Source of the DNA: Alteromonas stellipolaris
GTDB taxonomy: Bacteria > Pseudomonadota > Gammaproteobacteria > Enterobacterales > Alteromonadaceae
DNA length: 64,000 bases
NCBI RefSeq assembly: GCF_001562115.1
Contig: NZ_CP013926.1
Location: 62,001 to 126,000 of the forward strand
Reading direction: 5' to 3'
Below, in pieces: positions 19,884 through 27,923 of this stretch (within the stretch, counting starts at the first letter, position 1; every line of letters begins with the position of its first letter). Under the pieces are notes generated by a model. That model had not been told where the DNA came from and searched no databases. It was given only the letters and a program-made list of their open reading frames with translations. The position numbers and the translations under genes were made by a program.

Positions 19884-20291
19884 TTAGATACCTTCAATCA
19901 TGTACTCAATTGCGGCTTTAATTTCATCATCTGAGCACGAAGCACAAGTACCACGAGGAGGCATAGCGTTTATACCGTTAAGGGCATTTTGCCATACGCC
20001 ATCTAGGCCTTTTTCGTCTAAACGAGGCTGCCAATCAGCGGCTACGTGAACTTTAGGTGCGCCAAGCACACCAGAACTATGACACGCTACACAGGCAGAG
20101 TTATAAACATCTTCACCCGACTTAGCACCACCACCTGCAGCAGCAGGACCAGCAGCTTCCGCGCCAGCTACGTGTATCTGACCAACCGGTTTAATACGGT
20201 TAGCAATATCGTCGTTACTCATTTCTTGTGCTTGCGCCGCAAACACAGTAAGTGCTGTAGCTGCAACAATAAACCAGGTTTTCAATTTCAC
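19884..20291 (-). CDS. Periplasmic cytochrome c5-type protein
   Basis: A 135-aa c-type cytochrome with a signal peptide (cleavage near AAQAQEM). After an Ala/Gly-rich linker (about 41-57) comes one haem site, CVACH at 67-71. The likely axial methionine is in NAMPPRG, and CASC forms the extra disulfide typical of cytochrome c5. It acts as a periplasmic electron carrier, probably between the respiratory chain and terminal oxidases. It stands alone, leftward. Confidence 0.92.
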   Translation of the reverse strand: MKLKTWFIVAATALTVFAAQAQEMSNDDIANRIKPVGQIHVAGAEAAGPAAAGGGAKSGEDVYNSACVACHSSGVLGAPKVHVAADWQPRLDEKGLDGVWQNALNGINAMPPRGTCASCSDDEIKAAIEYMIEGI

Positions 20292-20550
20292 ATCTGTCTC
20301 CAGGCAATCATGAACTTTAAATTAAAGTATAACTGGCCAGATTATAACGGTAATTCAAGCCCGAACAACTATTTGCTATCAATTACCTATAAAAAGTAGG
20401 GATAAAGTACTTTCAAAACCCATTAAAGTAAGAGAATTACACAAACCAGTTGATGCGAGCCCATGGCCTAAGTATTATTACGCCGCGCTTAAGCAGGAAG
20501 TTTAACAACACCACGTTCTTATTCCTTTAGAACAGGTTAAATTTTTATCA

Positions 20551-20772
<222 letters not shown>

Positions 20773-20785
20773 TTAAGGATGAACA

Positions 20786-22261
20786 ATGCTTGCGCCAACG
20801 ATCAAAAGTGAGGGAACAACTCCCACTGAAAAGCTGCTAGTAGAACTCTCGGACAAAAGTTTTTTTGGGTTATGGAGCTATCCAAATGTATTTACCGACG
20901 AAGGGAAAACTTCCGGTGTTGGGATTGGCAAAGAGCTTTGCGACTTGCTGGTTGTATTCGATAAGCATGTATTTATATTTTCGGATAAAGATATCAAATT
21001 TAACTCTTCTAAAAATCAAGGAGTGGCTTGGAAGAGATGGTTTAAGAAGTCAGTCATAAATTCTGCGAATCAGCTATTTGGGGCTGAGACATGGATAAAG
21101 AGGTTCCCAGATAGAATTTTTCTGGACAAAGAATGTCAAAATCCGTTCCCGCTGGACTTGAGTGACAGTGAGCTAAAAATACATCTGATAGCAGTAACCT
21201 CGAACATTGAAGAACCGATAAAAAGCCATTTCGGTGGTAGTTCTGGAACATTATTTCTTCTTCCAAGCCTAAACGCACAGGATTGTTTAGAAACTCCTTT
21301 TTTCACAGGGGATCTTTATCCAAACAAAACATTTGTGCATGTTCTCGATACTTCTGCTTTAAAGCTGCTTATGAAACAGCTTAATACGATAGTAGACTTT
21401 GCAAACTATCTGCTTCAAAAGGAATACTTTTTAAGGACAGAGAATGTCGCAGTAGTTGCAGGTGAGGAGGAGTTACTGGCATTTTATCTTTCGAATCCAG
21501 CAGCGGATGATGGGCTGTCAACTCTGGCTCATCCAGCTCCAAAATCCGATAGGGCCTTAGCGATTGATACTGGGGTCTGGGAAGAATATAGGGAATCTGT
21601 AGAGTATCAGCACAAGCTAAAATTAAATTCAGATAGCCACTTCTGGGACATGTTGATAAATGACTTTTCGAATTTGATACTGAGTGGAAATGTAGGGCTT
21701 GGACAGAGCCAAACTTTTAGCACACATGAAACAGCAATAAGACTGATGGCTGAGGAAAGCAGATTTTCACGGGCTATCTTATCTCAGCATTACCTCGATA
21801 AGCTTGCCCGTGTGCCGTCAAATCATAGAAGCTCAGCGATAGTCCAGTCCCTATCTAAAAAAAATAAATGTTTCATATTTCTCTTCTGGCCTAGACATAA
21901 GAATGAAGGCTACGAAAAATACCGAGAAGAAAGAGTCTCTGTAGCGGAAGCCTATTCACTTAGTATTAAATATCATTACCCACAAATAGAACAAGTGGTT
22001 GTTATTGCTACAGAGCCCAAGCATGCAGAAGGCAGGTCTACTGACATTCTTTGTTGTGAATTTGACAGTGTATTAACCAAGGTGGAAAGAGAGCATGTCA
22101 AAGGGTTGATGCATGAGTTTAGTATACTCACAAAACATACTATGCAACAAAAATCATCTTTAAAGTCGCTGCAACATATAGCAGATAAAGGTAAAAAAAT
22201 TGGTAGAAATGATCCTTGTTATTGTGGTTCTAACAAAAAATACAAAAAATGTTGCCTTTAA
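20786..22261 (+). CDS. SEC-C motif protein, possible nuclease, element cargo
   Basis: A 491-aa protein of no recognised specific function. The C-terminus GRNDPCYCGSNKKYKKCC is a SEC-C zinc-binding motif, found at the end of many unrelated proteins including SecA. Near the N-terminus, Asp53 (ELCDLLVVF) and Asp69-Ile-Lys71 in a beta-rich context resemble the D...(D/E)xK pattern of PD-(D/E)XK nucleases; this is a weak pattern match. The gene is AT-rich and sits between att-like repeats as the only intact gene of the element, which suggests cargo, perhaps phage defence. ATG 20786 follows AAGGATG (20774-20780). Confidence 0.75.
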   Translation: MLAPTIKSEGTTPTEKLLVELSDKSFFGLWSYPNVFTDEGKTSGVGIGKELCDLLVVFDKHVFIFSDKDIKFNSSKNQGVAWKRWFKKSVINSANQLFGAETWIKRFPDRIFLDKECQNPFPLDLSDSELKIHLIAVTSNIEEPIKSHFGGSSGTLFLLPSLNAQDCLETPFFTGDLYPNKTFVHVLDTSALKLLMKQLNTIVDFANYLLQKEYFLRTENVAVVAGEEELLAFYLSNPAADDGLSTLAHPAPKSDRALAIDTGVWEEYRESVEYQHKLKLNSDSHFWDMLINDFSNLILSGNVGLGQSQTFSTHETAIRLMAEESRFSRAILSQHYLDKLARVPSNHRSSAIVQSLSKKNKCFIFLFWPRHKNEGYEKYREERVSVAEAYSLSIKYHYPQIEQVVVIATEPKHAEGRSTDILCCEFDSVLTKVEREHVKGLMHEFSILTKHTMQQKSSLKSLQHIADKGKKIGRNDPCYCGSNKKYKKCCL

Positions 22262-22348
22262 ACTTTTGTCTGTCTGTCTTTCTTTCTTCGATCGATTGCA
22301 ATTTGTTAATTAGTATACTTATTTACAGAACTCCAAGTAAAAGCATGT

Positions 22349-22365
22349 GAGCCGCTATGCGGCTC
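22349..22365. repeat. Hairpin at the end of the gpA remnant
   Basis: GAGCCGC (22349-22355), loop TAT, GCGGCTC (22359-22365). The minus-strand gpA-like remnant stops inside it, so it may be the transcription terminator of that gene. Confidence 0.5.
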
Positions 22366-23038
22366 TAGTTCCACGGTTTTCAATACGCCATTCATGAACT
22401 CGGGTAATCACTTCTTTTTCTCCTAGCTTTACGCCTCGCAATGAAATCGAAATAACTTCATCAAAGTAAGTTTGTTTGAGCTCACCCGTATCTGTGTTCA
22501 CTTTCTCTTTGTATAAAGGACGTATAGGTTGCTCATCCCGCTTACAGAATACACCACCCATTAACGTTACGAATTCAGCCCATGCACCTTTGTCAGCGGC
22601 GTCATGTATTTTTGAGAAGCTTTCATTTTCACCTAGTAACTCTTTCAATCTTCTTAGTTCACGCCATACGGTTACTGAGCCTGCCCCTATTTGCTGAAAT
22701 TGGCGTATGCCCCAACAACTAGCCCAAGCCTCTACACGTTGCGATGCTTCTATTGCATTACCACCGTCAATATCACTGTCTAAGTTCGCACCATTTACGT
22801 TCTTACTTACGTATTTTGCTATGTAGCCTATAGCGCTGCCTCTTGAGTAATCAATGTCTTTAAAGTCGCAGCGGTTCTCTATTGCGCCCGCTTCGTCACC
22901 ATCTTCGCGTAACGCATAATGCTCAATGATTCCTTTGAACTGTTCTGCCTGCTCTTGCTGAACGAATATAAGCATGTGCCAGTGTGGTGTTCCGTCGTGC
23001 TGGGGTTCAGCAATGCGAAACTCGTAAACTTTAATTCT
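22355..23038 (-). pseudogene. 5'-truncated P2 gpA-like replication endonuclease
   Basis: The 228 remaining codons encode the C-terminal part of a phage P2 gene A-type rolling-circle initiator. Reading the minus strand from the repeat gives EPQHDGTPHWHMLIFV, with the HUH metal motif HWH, and then YIAKYVSKN with the paired catalytic tyrosines. Upstream of 23038 the frame enters the att-like repeat and meets a TGA at 23051-23053, with no start codon in between except the ATG at 22975, which lies inside the HUH motif. The N-terminal part of the gene is therefore missing, cut exactly at the repeat. A product from ATG 22975 would lack the HUH motif and should not nick DNA. Confidence 0.85.
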
Positions 23039-23083
23039 CGGAGGCGAAGGTCACAGGTTCGAATCCTGTCGGGTGCGCCATTT
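23039..23083 (+). repeat. attR-like direct repeat (tRNA-Arg 3' end copy)
   Basis: An exact 45-bp copy of 20604-20648. It ends the remnant element and directly abuts the truncated gpA-like gene. Confidence 0.9.
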
Positions 23084-23194
23084 CTTCCAAATGTATTAAT
23101 TTTTCTTAGTCACAAGACTTTTCAAAGTAGTTATACTCCTTCTCACTACTTCATTTTTAAGTGTGACAACTTGTCTTTAACTTCGCCTCACCCA

Positions 23195-24580
23195 ATGCGT
23201 AGCCCCAGCTTTGCCCAGTCATTGCTATGTTTCAGCGTTATTGTAGCGTTGATAGCGGGCGGTTTGTTTGGCTTAGGCATTAGCCTGCATGCACTAATTT
23301 TCTTGTGTTTGCTTTGGGCTGGTATTAATGCTTTTAGTTTAGGGTACAAATACCTGCAAATCCGTGAGCTAATGACCAGTGCATTAACGCGGGCAATGCC
23401 GGCAATATATATTTTTATCCTTATTGGAATGGTGATCGCCAGCTTCATGCAAAGCGGCACTATCTCAACCCTCATTTATTACGGCCTAAGTTGGCTGAAC
23501 CCTAGTATATTCTTAGCGGTGGGACTAATTCTGTGTGCGGTAATGTCGGTAGCCACAGGTACGTCGTGGGGCACGGTGGGAACTATGGGGGTAATGCTAA
23601 TGGGCATTGGCGAAGCCATGAATATTCCGTTACCTATCATCGCGGCCATGGTGGTGTGTGGTGCTACGTTTGGCGATAAAATGTCTCCGGTTTCTGATAC
23701 CACCAATCTCGCGTCGATGAGTGCGGGCACCACTATTTATCGGCATATGTATGCCATGCTGCTAACTACACTGCCTAGCTTTCTTCTAACATTCGTAATT
23801 TTCTTAGTTATGGGATTTACCTACGCAAGCCAAAGTTTAAATGTTGAGGAGATATACGAAATCAAAGCAGCGCTTGCCAGCCACTATAACCTTGCGCCTT
23901 ACATTACTTTGTTACCGCTGGTGTTGCTAACGGTTATGAGCATTAAAAAAGTCCCAGCTGAAGTCGCCATGTCATGCAGCATTCTTCTTGCCGTTATCAT
24001 CGCTATTTTCTACCAAGACACCAGCACAATTAGCGTACTCAACGCACTTTGGGAAAACACCCCACAAAATACAGGTATAGCAAATTTAGATGCATTACTA
24101 GGCCGGGGCGGCATCAGCAGTATGAGTTGGACGCTATTACTCGCGTTAATGGCCATAGCATTGGGCGGAATATTACACGGTACAGGCTTTTTAGCGGCGT
24201 TATTGTCGGGCATTATTAAAAGGGTAAAGCGCACCGCAACGTTAATCGCCGTTACCATAGCATCTGGTTTTTTAGGAAACGTGGCAATGGGCGAGGCGTA
24301 TATCTCTATTATTTTAAATTGCCAATTGTTTAAATCAAAATATCAGCAACAGAAGCTTGATCCTGCCGTGCTGTCTCGGTCAGTGGAAGAAGGCGCCACC
24401 ATGACCACGGGCCTTATTCCTTGGACAACAGCGGGGGCGTTTTACTCTGCAACCCTAGGGGTTGAGGTTCTCGACTACGCGCCCTATGCATTTTTTAACT
24501 ATCTAAATGGTGTTGTTGCGATAACCATGGCTGCATTGGGCGTAGGTTTATTGAAAGGAAAAAGGGCACAACACCACTGA
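23195..24580 (+). CDS. nhaC: NhaC-family Na+/H+ antiporter
   Basis: About 461 aa with some ten to twelve hydrophobic helices, an inner-membrane antiporter that exports Na+ in exchange for H+. Family features are the conserved polar segment GATFGDKMSPVSDTTNLAS in mid-protein and ISSMSWTLLLALMAIALGGIL. The frame runs back to 22919 through the att-like repeat, but that extension is low-complexity and outside the family, so ATG 23195 (MRSPSFAQ) is chosen. No clear ribosome site is seen. It ends near a hairpin at 24623-24645. Confidence 0.88.
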   Translation: MRSPSFAQSLLCFSVIVALIAGGLFGLGISLHALIFLCLLWAGINAFSLGYKYLQIRELMTSALTRAMPAIYIFILIGMVIASFMQSGTISTLIYYGLSWLNPSIFLAVGLILCAVMSVATGTSWGTVGTMGVMLMGIGEAMNIPLPIIAAMVVCGATFGDKMSPVSDTTNLASMSAGTTIYRHMYAMLLTTLPSFLLTFVIFLVMGFTYASQSLNVEEIYEIKAALASHYNLAPYITLLPLVLLTVMSIKKVPAEVAMSCSILLAVIIAIFYQDTSTISVLNALWENTPQNTGIANLDALLGRGGISSMSWTLLLALMAIALGGILHGTGFLAALLSGIIKRVKRTATLIAVTIASGFLGNVAMGEAYISIILNCQLFKSKYQQQKLDPAVLSRSVEEGATMTTGLIPWTTAGAFYSATLGVEVLDYAPYAFFNYLNGVVAITMAALGVGLLKGKRAQHH

Positions 24581-24622
24581 CGTACCAATAAGCAGCCCGC
24601 CTGCTAAACCGGCTAATGGTTC

Positions 24623-24645
24623 AAACGGGGTTGTTGTCCCGTTTT
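24623..24645 (+). terminator. Possible terminator after nhaC
   Basis: AAACGGG (24623-24629) pairs with CCCGTTT (24638-24644), loop 8 nt, ending in a short T-run. It lies 43 bp after the nhaC stop. Confidence 0.5.
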
Positions 24646-24730
24646 CCAACGCGTTCTTAACGTTTAACTTTGCACGTACTAATGCCCAAAATCATTTAAG
24701 CATTGTTGTGGGTCGCAGGGACGTGAACTA

Positions 24731-24979
24731 TCATTCTTGACCATTTTTTAAGAAGTACAAATCAGAAAATCCCATTTTTACAAATTCGGCATCTCTAAAA
24801 TTTCTTACGGTTTTTTTATCTTTACTGATTGAGGCAAGTTGCTGTTCAGTTTGCAAAAACTGGGTAAGGTCTATTCCCTCAGCATCGGCCACTGCTTCAT
24901 GCATATTTTGATAGCGGCTGTATGAAAAATTTATCTCTTTTGCCACACCATTAAACTTATAACGTACTTTATGGGCCAT
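24731..24979 (-). CDS. Hypothetical protein, 82 aa
   Basis: Not recognised. An 82-aa soluble protein that starts MAHKVRYKFNGVAKEINF, with several Tyr/Phe near the N-terminus and a basic C-terminal half (SISKDKKTVRNFRDAEFVKMG). No membrane segment, signal peptide or cysteine. It stands alone between nhaC and the zinc-site gene. The regular amino-acid mix and the clean start suggest a real gene. Confidence 0.6.
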   Translation of the reverse strand: MAHKVRYKFNGVAKEINFSYSRYQNMHEAVADAEGIDLTQFLQTEQQLASISKDKKTVRNFRDAEFVKMGFSDLYFLKNGQE

Positions 24980-25226
24980 GTTCTACTCAGGTTGGTCGAT
25001 GTAATTCAAAAACTGTTTAACCGCCATTATAAACTCAATTAGCGGTACGTAATCAAAAAGCTTAACAATAAAACCATCGACGCTTGGTGAACATTAAGCT
25101 TAAATTCGGCTCAGCATTTGGCATGTTAGGATGCATTTTTTGTTTTTAAAACGGCACAATTAACTTTTTCTAGAAACTAGTTGTGCTACCGTAATTACCA
25201 TCAATTGCCCTAAATTCTTAAACATT

Positions 25227-25254
25227 TAGCAAGTAGCAAGTAGCAAATAGCAGC
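25227..25254 (+). repeat. Four 7-bp tandem repeats before a start codon
   Basis: TAGCAAG, TAGCAAG, TAGCAAA and TAGCAGC lie head to tail and end at the base before ATG 25255. They occupy the place where a ribosome-binding site would be, and no AGGA-like sequence is seen. Confidence 0.8.
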
Positions 25255-25881
25255 ATGTCAGTAAAGAATTATCAAAAATTCTACGAACCACTAAACGCGG
25301 TACGCTCGGCTGACTTTAACCGCTGTATTTACTGTGGCTGCGAAGCGGCACGCCCCGACTTTATCCCACCCATAAAATTTATTCACGACTGGCGAGACGT
25401 AAACTCAAGTGCTGATTTTATTTGTGTACCCTCATGCAATGAATGCTGCGACCTACTTAAAAATGAAAACAGCGGCACGCTAGAACCCAGAATTACTGTG
25501 TTAAAAAAACTATTGGCAGCAAAATATGAAAAAGCCATTAGAGTGTTTAACCACTGGAGCATGGATGAAATTGAAGAAATGGATACCGCATTTCAAATAA
25601 GCCTTAAAGGCGGCATGCATTTAGGCAAAGAAGCCCTTTCACGGCTTCAATTTGCTGGGTTCGACTATGAAGTAAACGGCAGCATAACGCGGGTAGCCAA
25701 ACCGCAGCGCGAAGTGTTTAAAGTGTTCGATGAAGAATTCGAGAGCTTCAGAGAAGCGTTAGCCTTTGCCAGCGAAACCTACCAAATAAAGAAAAGCCGA
25801 CTAAGCCAACTTTATTATGAGCATGATGAAAGCTTTGATAGGGCGGTTGAGGTTTTTCATGGGTTGGGGAAAAATCAATAG
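25255..25881 (+). CDS. Hypothetical protein with HNH-like zinc cysteines
   Basis: A 208-aa protein of unknown function. Cysteines 24 and 27 (CIYCGC) and 61 and 64 (SCNECC) form two CxxC pairs as in zinc ribbons and HNH endonucleases, but the catalytic His-Asn-His pattern is not evident between them. The C-terminal half is helical and charged. The start is preceded by four heptamer repeats rather than a normal ribosome site. Context is the accessory stretch between nhaC and the defence-like cluster. Confidence 0.65.
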   Translation: MSVKNYQKFYEPLNAVRSADFNRCIYCGCEAARPDFIPPIKFIHDWRDVNSSADFICVPSCNECCDLLKNENSGTLEPRITVLKKLLAAKYEKAIRVFNHWSMDEIEEMDTAFQISLKGGMHLGKEALSRLQFAGFDYEVNGSITRVAKPQREVFKVFDEEFESFREALAFASETYQIKKSRLSQLYYEHDESFDRAVEVFHGLGKNQ

Positions 25882-26276
25882 AGCATATCTGTAGTGACAT
25901 TTCAGGTTAAGCTTCACGATTAGAGATGTCTATTTGATATTCGCCATTACATTAAATTGAACCACTTTGCGCCCAGCTCTCAGAGTTTCTACTATCTTTG
26001 GTAACGACGCAGAGATCTTTCAGTATGTTGATCTTCATATCATCCTCTAATGCGCATCTTAGTATAAATAAAACAAGACAACCGTTGCTCTCGCTATGCT
26101 CAACCGGTTGAGTATCTTAAATATCGATGTATACAACTTTTCGAAGGGCCGCCCAAAAAGCCAAGGTCACAGGTTCGAATCCTATCGGCTGCGACACTTA
26201 AAAAGCTATTGCAGCAAAGCTTCCCATATCCCGTGGTATGCTATTGAAAATTATTTCCTTGGTACATTGTTCGATA
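25882..26276. other. Gene-free stretch with palindrome and tRNA fragment
   Basis: No convincing gene. It holds a 14-bp perfect palindrome CTCAACCGGTTGAG (26099-26112) and, 51 bp later, a degenerate tRNA-Arg 3' end (26163-26196). The rest looks like decayed sequence. It marks the left border of the AT-rich four-gene cluster. Confidence 0.6.
26163..26196 (+). repeat. Degenerate third copy of the tRNA-Arg 3' end
   Basis: Thirty-one of 34 bases match the T-arm, acceptor strand and CCA of the tRNA-Arg at 20569; differences are at 26184, 26189 and 26194. There is no 5' half, so it is not a tRNA gene. It fits an old attachment site left by another integration at the same tRNA. Confidence 0.8.
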
Positions 26277-27920
26277 CTACTTTTGCTTTTGTCGCAACCA
26301 TTCAAAAGAATCTAAACCTACTCTAGCAAGCTGTGCAGCCAAACCATTAACAATAGCTTGAGATATTGTAAATTTGAATTCACCGCACCATTCGTATTTT
26401 TCATTCGCCTCACTTAAAAATTCTGGAGTTTCGTTAGCGTTGATGACTGAAAGTACGGTCTTCTTCTCATCATTAGCTTGGAAACAGATAGACTTTAATT
26501 GTTTAACCGAGGAAACTATTTTTAACTTCAAATGGCCATCCCTTTTTCTCATGACATGAGTAAAATCACCATTACTTAGCCGTGTTTCTATAAAAGTGAA
26601 GCTTTGATTGCCGGTCAATCTGACAGTGTCACATACTGGCTGAATACAAAGATAAAACTTGCTATGCCTACATTTTATCAATGTTCCTTGCTTGAGTACT
26701 GGTGTATGCTTTTTAAGGCTAACAATGTCACGCCTAGTGCTTTCTAAAGAGCACAAATCAAGTAATGGCTCCGTACTGTAATTATCAAAACTCAATTGTA
26801 TTAGAGCTTTGTTAAATGTATCGATCGTTGATGTTTCTTTATTTCCTTTTATATCTAAATCATCTTCTAGGACTGTAATTAAGTCTTCTTCTTTTGAAGC
26901 AGATATAAGCTTTTCCATCGTCTTGTTGTTAAATTCAACCTTTTTTGAACCCATCTTAATTTTGAAACGATTAGCTTTTTGTTTTGGACTCATGTGTTGA
27001 GGCCATGACTTTAATATTTCCTTTGATAAGCTATCTTTTACGATTTGGCTTATTTGTAATTCTGACTTCAACTCTTCTGAAATTAGATCTACAGCATAAT
27101 CAAATGCAACCTCATTTGCTTGTTCGCGCATATCAGGCGAAGAAATTAAACCTAAAACATGTGATAGGTAAGCAGTGTCAAGCTCCTTGTTGAATTTATG
27201 CAACAAATTGTGGGTATTGTCACGAATCGAAGCAATAGAAGATAATGCAGCATTAGATAAAAGGCCTGCTGTTAACTCTGTAAACGAATCAATAAGATAC
27301 TCACATAACTCAATCTCTTGGGTATCACCTTTATTAACTACTTCAATTTTCCAATGTGTTAAGTTAGATAAACCAAAAGTTAAAGTGCACTTAGATACAT
27401 TTGGCTGAAGAGAATTAAGTGACTTTTGAAGTGTATCTACAACCGCGCTCGCTTCTTTTGCGGTATAAATGCAAATTAACCGAGTTCTCCCACCTTCTTT
27501 AATATCAATCTCAGATATATTAAGGATCGTATTTGTTGCAAATTCGCCATCAGGCGCACCTATATCCATTTGCCAATCTAGTATTGTGATATCAGCGTTC
27601 TTAGATGTATTAACAACTGCTTTCAATGAAGATGCGACATCGCCTTCAGGTGCAAAACCACCACATATAATTCCTTTAATCGCAAATTCGTGAGATAAAT
27701 CTTGATAATATAGCTCATGAGAAAGAGCTGGGGTCACTTCCTGTTTATTGCCACCAGTCTCAAATTCACCCAAATCAGCATCATCAGGCTCTATTAATTT
27801 TTCATTGCTCAAATCAGGTCTTGGCTCAAATTTAATATTGTCATCTACTGCTACAACCGATTGTAGAAAGTGCTGTGCAATCTTTTTCGAGTTTTCTTTA
27901 AAACTTAACACTGGTGTCAT
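26277..27920 (-). CDS. Receiver-like protein of the GHKL cluster
   Basis: A 547-aa protein. Its first 160 residues resemble a divergent response-regulator receiver: VVAVDD with the acidic pair at 26-27, a phospho-acceptor candidate in ITILDWQMD (Asp115 or Asp119), and IYTAKEA (151-157) with Thr and Lys in receiver-like positions. A long insertion (about 32-75) separates the acidic pair from the rest. No known output domain was recognised in the remaining 390 residues, which may be the effector. It starts 3 bp after the stop of the 1011-aa GHKL protein, so the two are coupled and probably act as kinase and receiver. Last gene of the operon. Confidence 0.75.
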   Translation of the reverse strand: MTPVLSFKENSKKIAQHFLQSVVAVDDNIKFEPRPDLSNEKLIEPDDADLGEFETGGNKQEVTPALSHELYYQDLSHEFAIKGIICGGFAPEGDVASSLKAVVNTSKNADITILDWQMDIGAPDGEFATNTILNISEIDIKEGGRTRLICIYTAKEASAVVDTLQKSLNSLQPNVSKCTLTFGLSNLTHWKIEVVNKGDTQEIELCEYLIDSFTELTAGLLSNAALSSIASIRDNTHNLLHKFNKELDTAYLSHVLGLISSPDMREQANEVAFDYAVDLISEELKSELQISQIVKDSLSKEILKSWPQHMSPKQKANRFKIKMGSKKVEFNNKTMEKLISASKEEDLITVLEDDLDIKGNKETSTIDTFNKALIQLSFDNYSTEPLLDLCSLESTRRDIVSLKKHTPVLKQGTLIKCRHSKFYLCIQPVCDTVRLTGNQSFTFIETRLSNGDFTHVMRKRDGHLKLKIVSSVKQLKSICFQANDEKKTVLSVINANETPEFLSEANEKYEWCGEFKFTISQAIVNGLAAQLARVGLDSFEWLRQKQK

Positions 27921-27923
27921 CCC

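Noticed and set aside
23039..23083. Second tRNA-Arg gene
   Set aside because: Only the 3' half is present with no 5' acceptor strand or D-arm; it is an att-type duplication.
22919..23194. 92-residue N-terminal extension of NhaC
   Set aside because: It reads through the antisense of the gpA remnant and the att repeat and has no family similarity; ATG 23195 gives a normal antiporter N-terminus.
26096..26326. Open 76-aa plus-strand frame
   Set aside because: It runs through the degenerate tRNA fragment and into the antisense of the receiver-like gene; composition is not protein-like.
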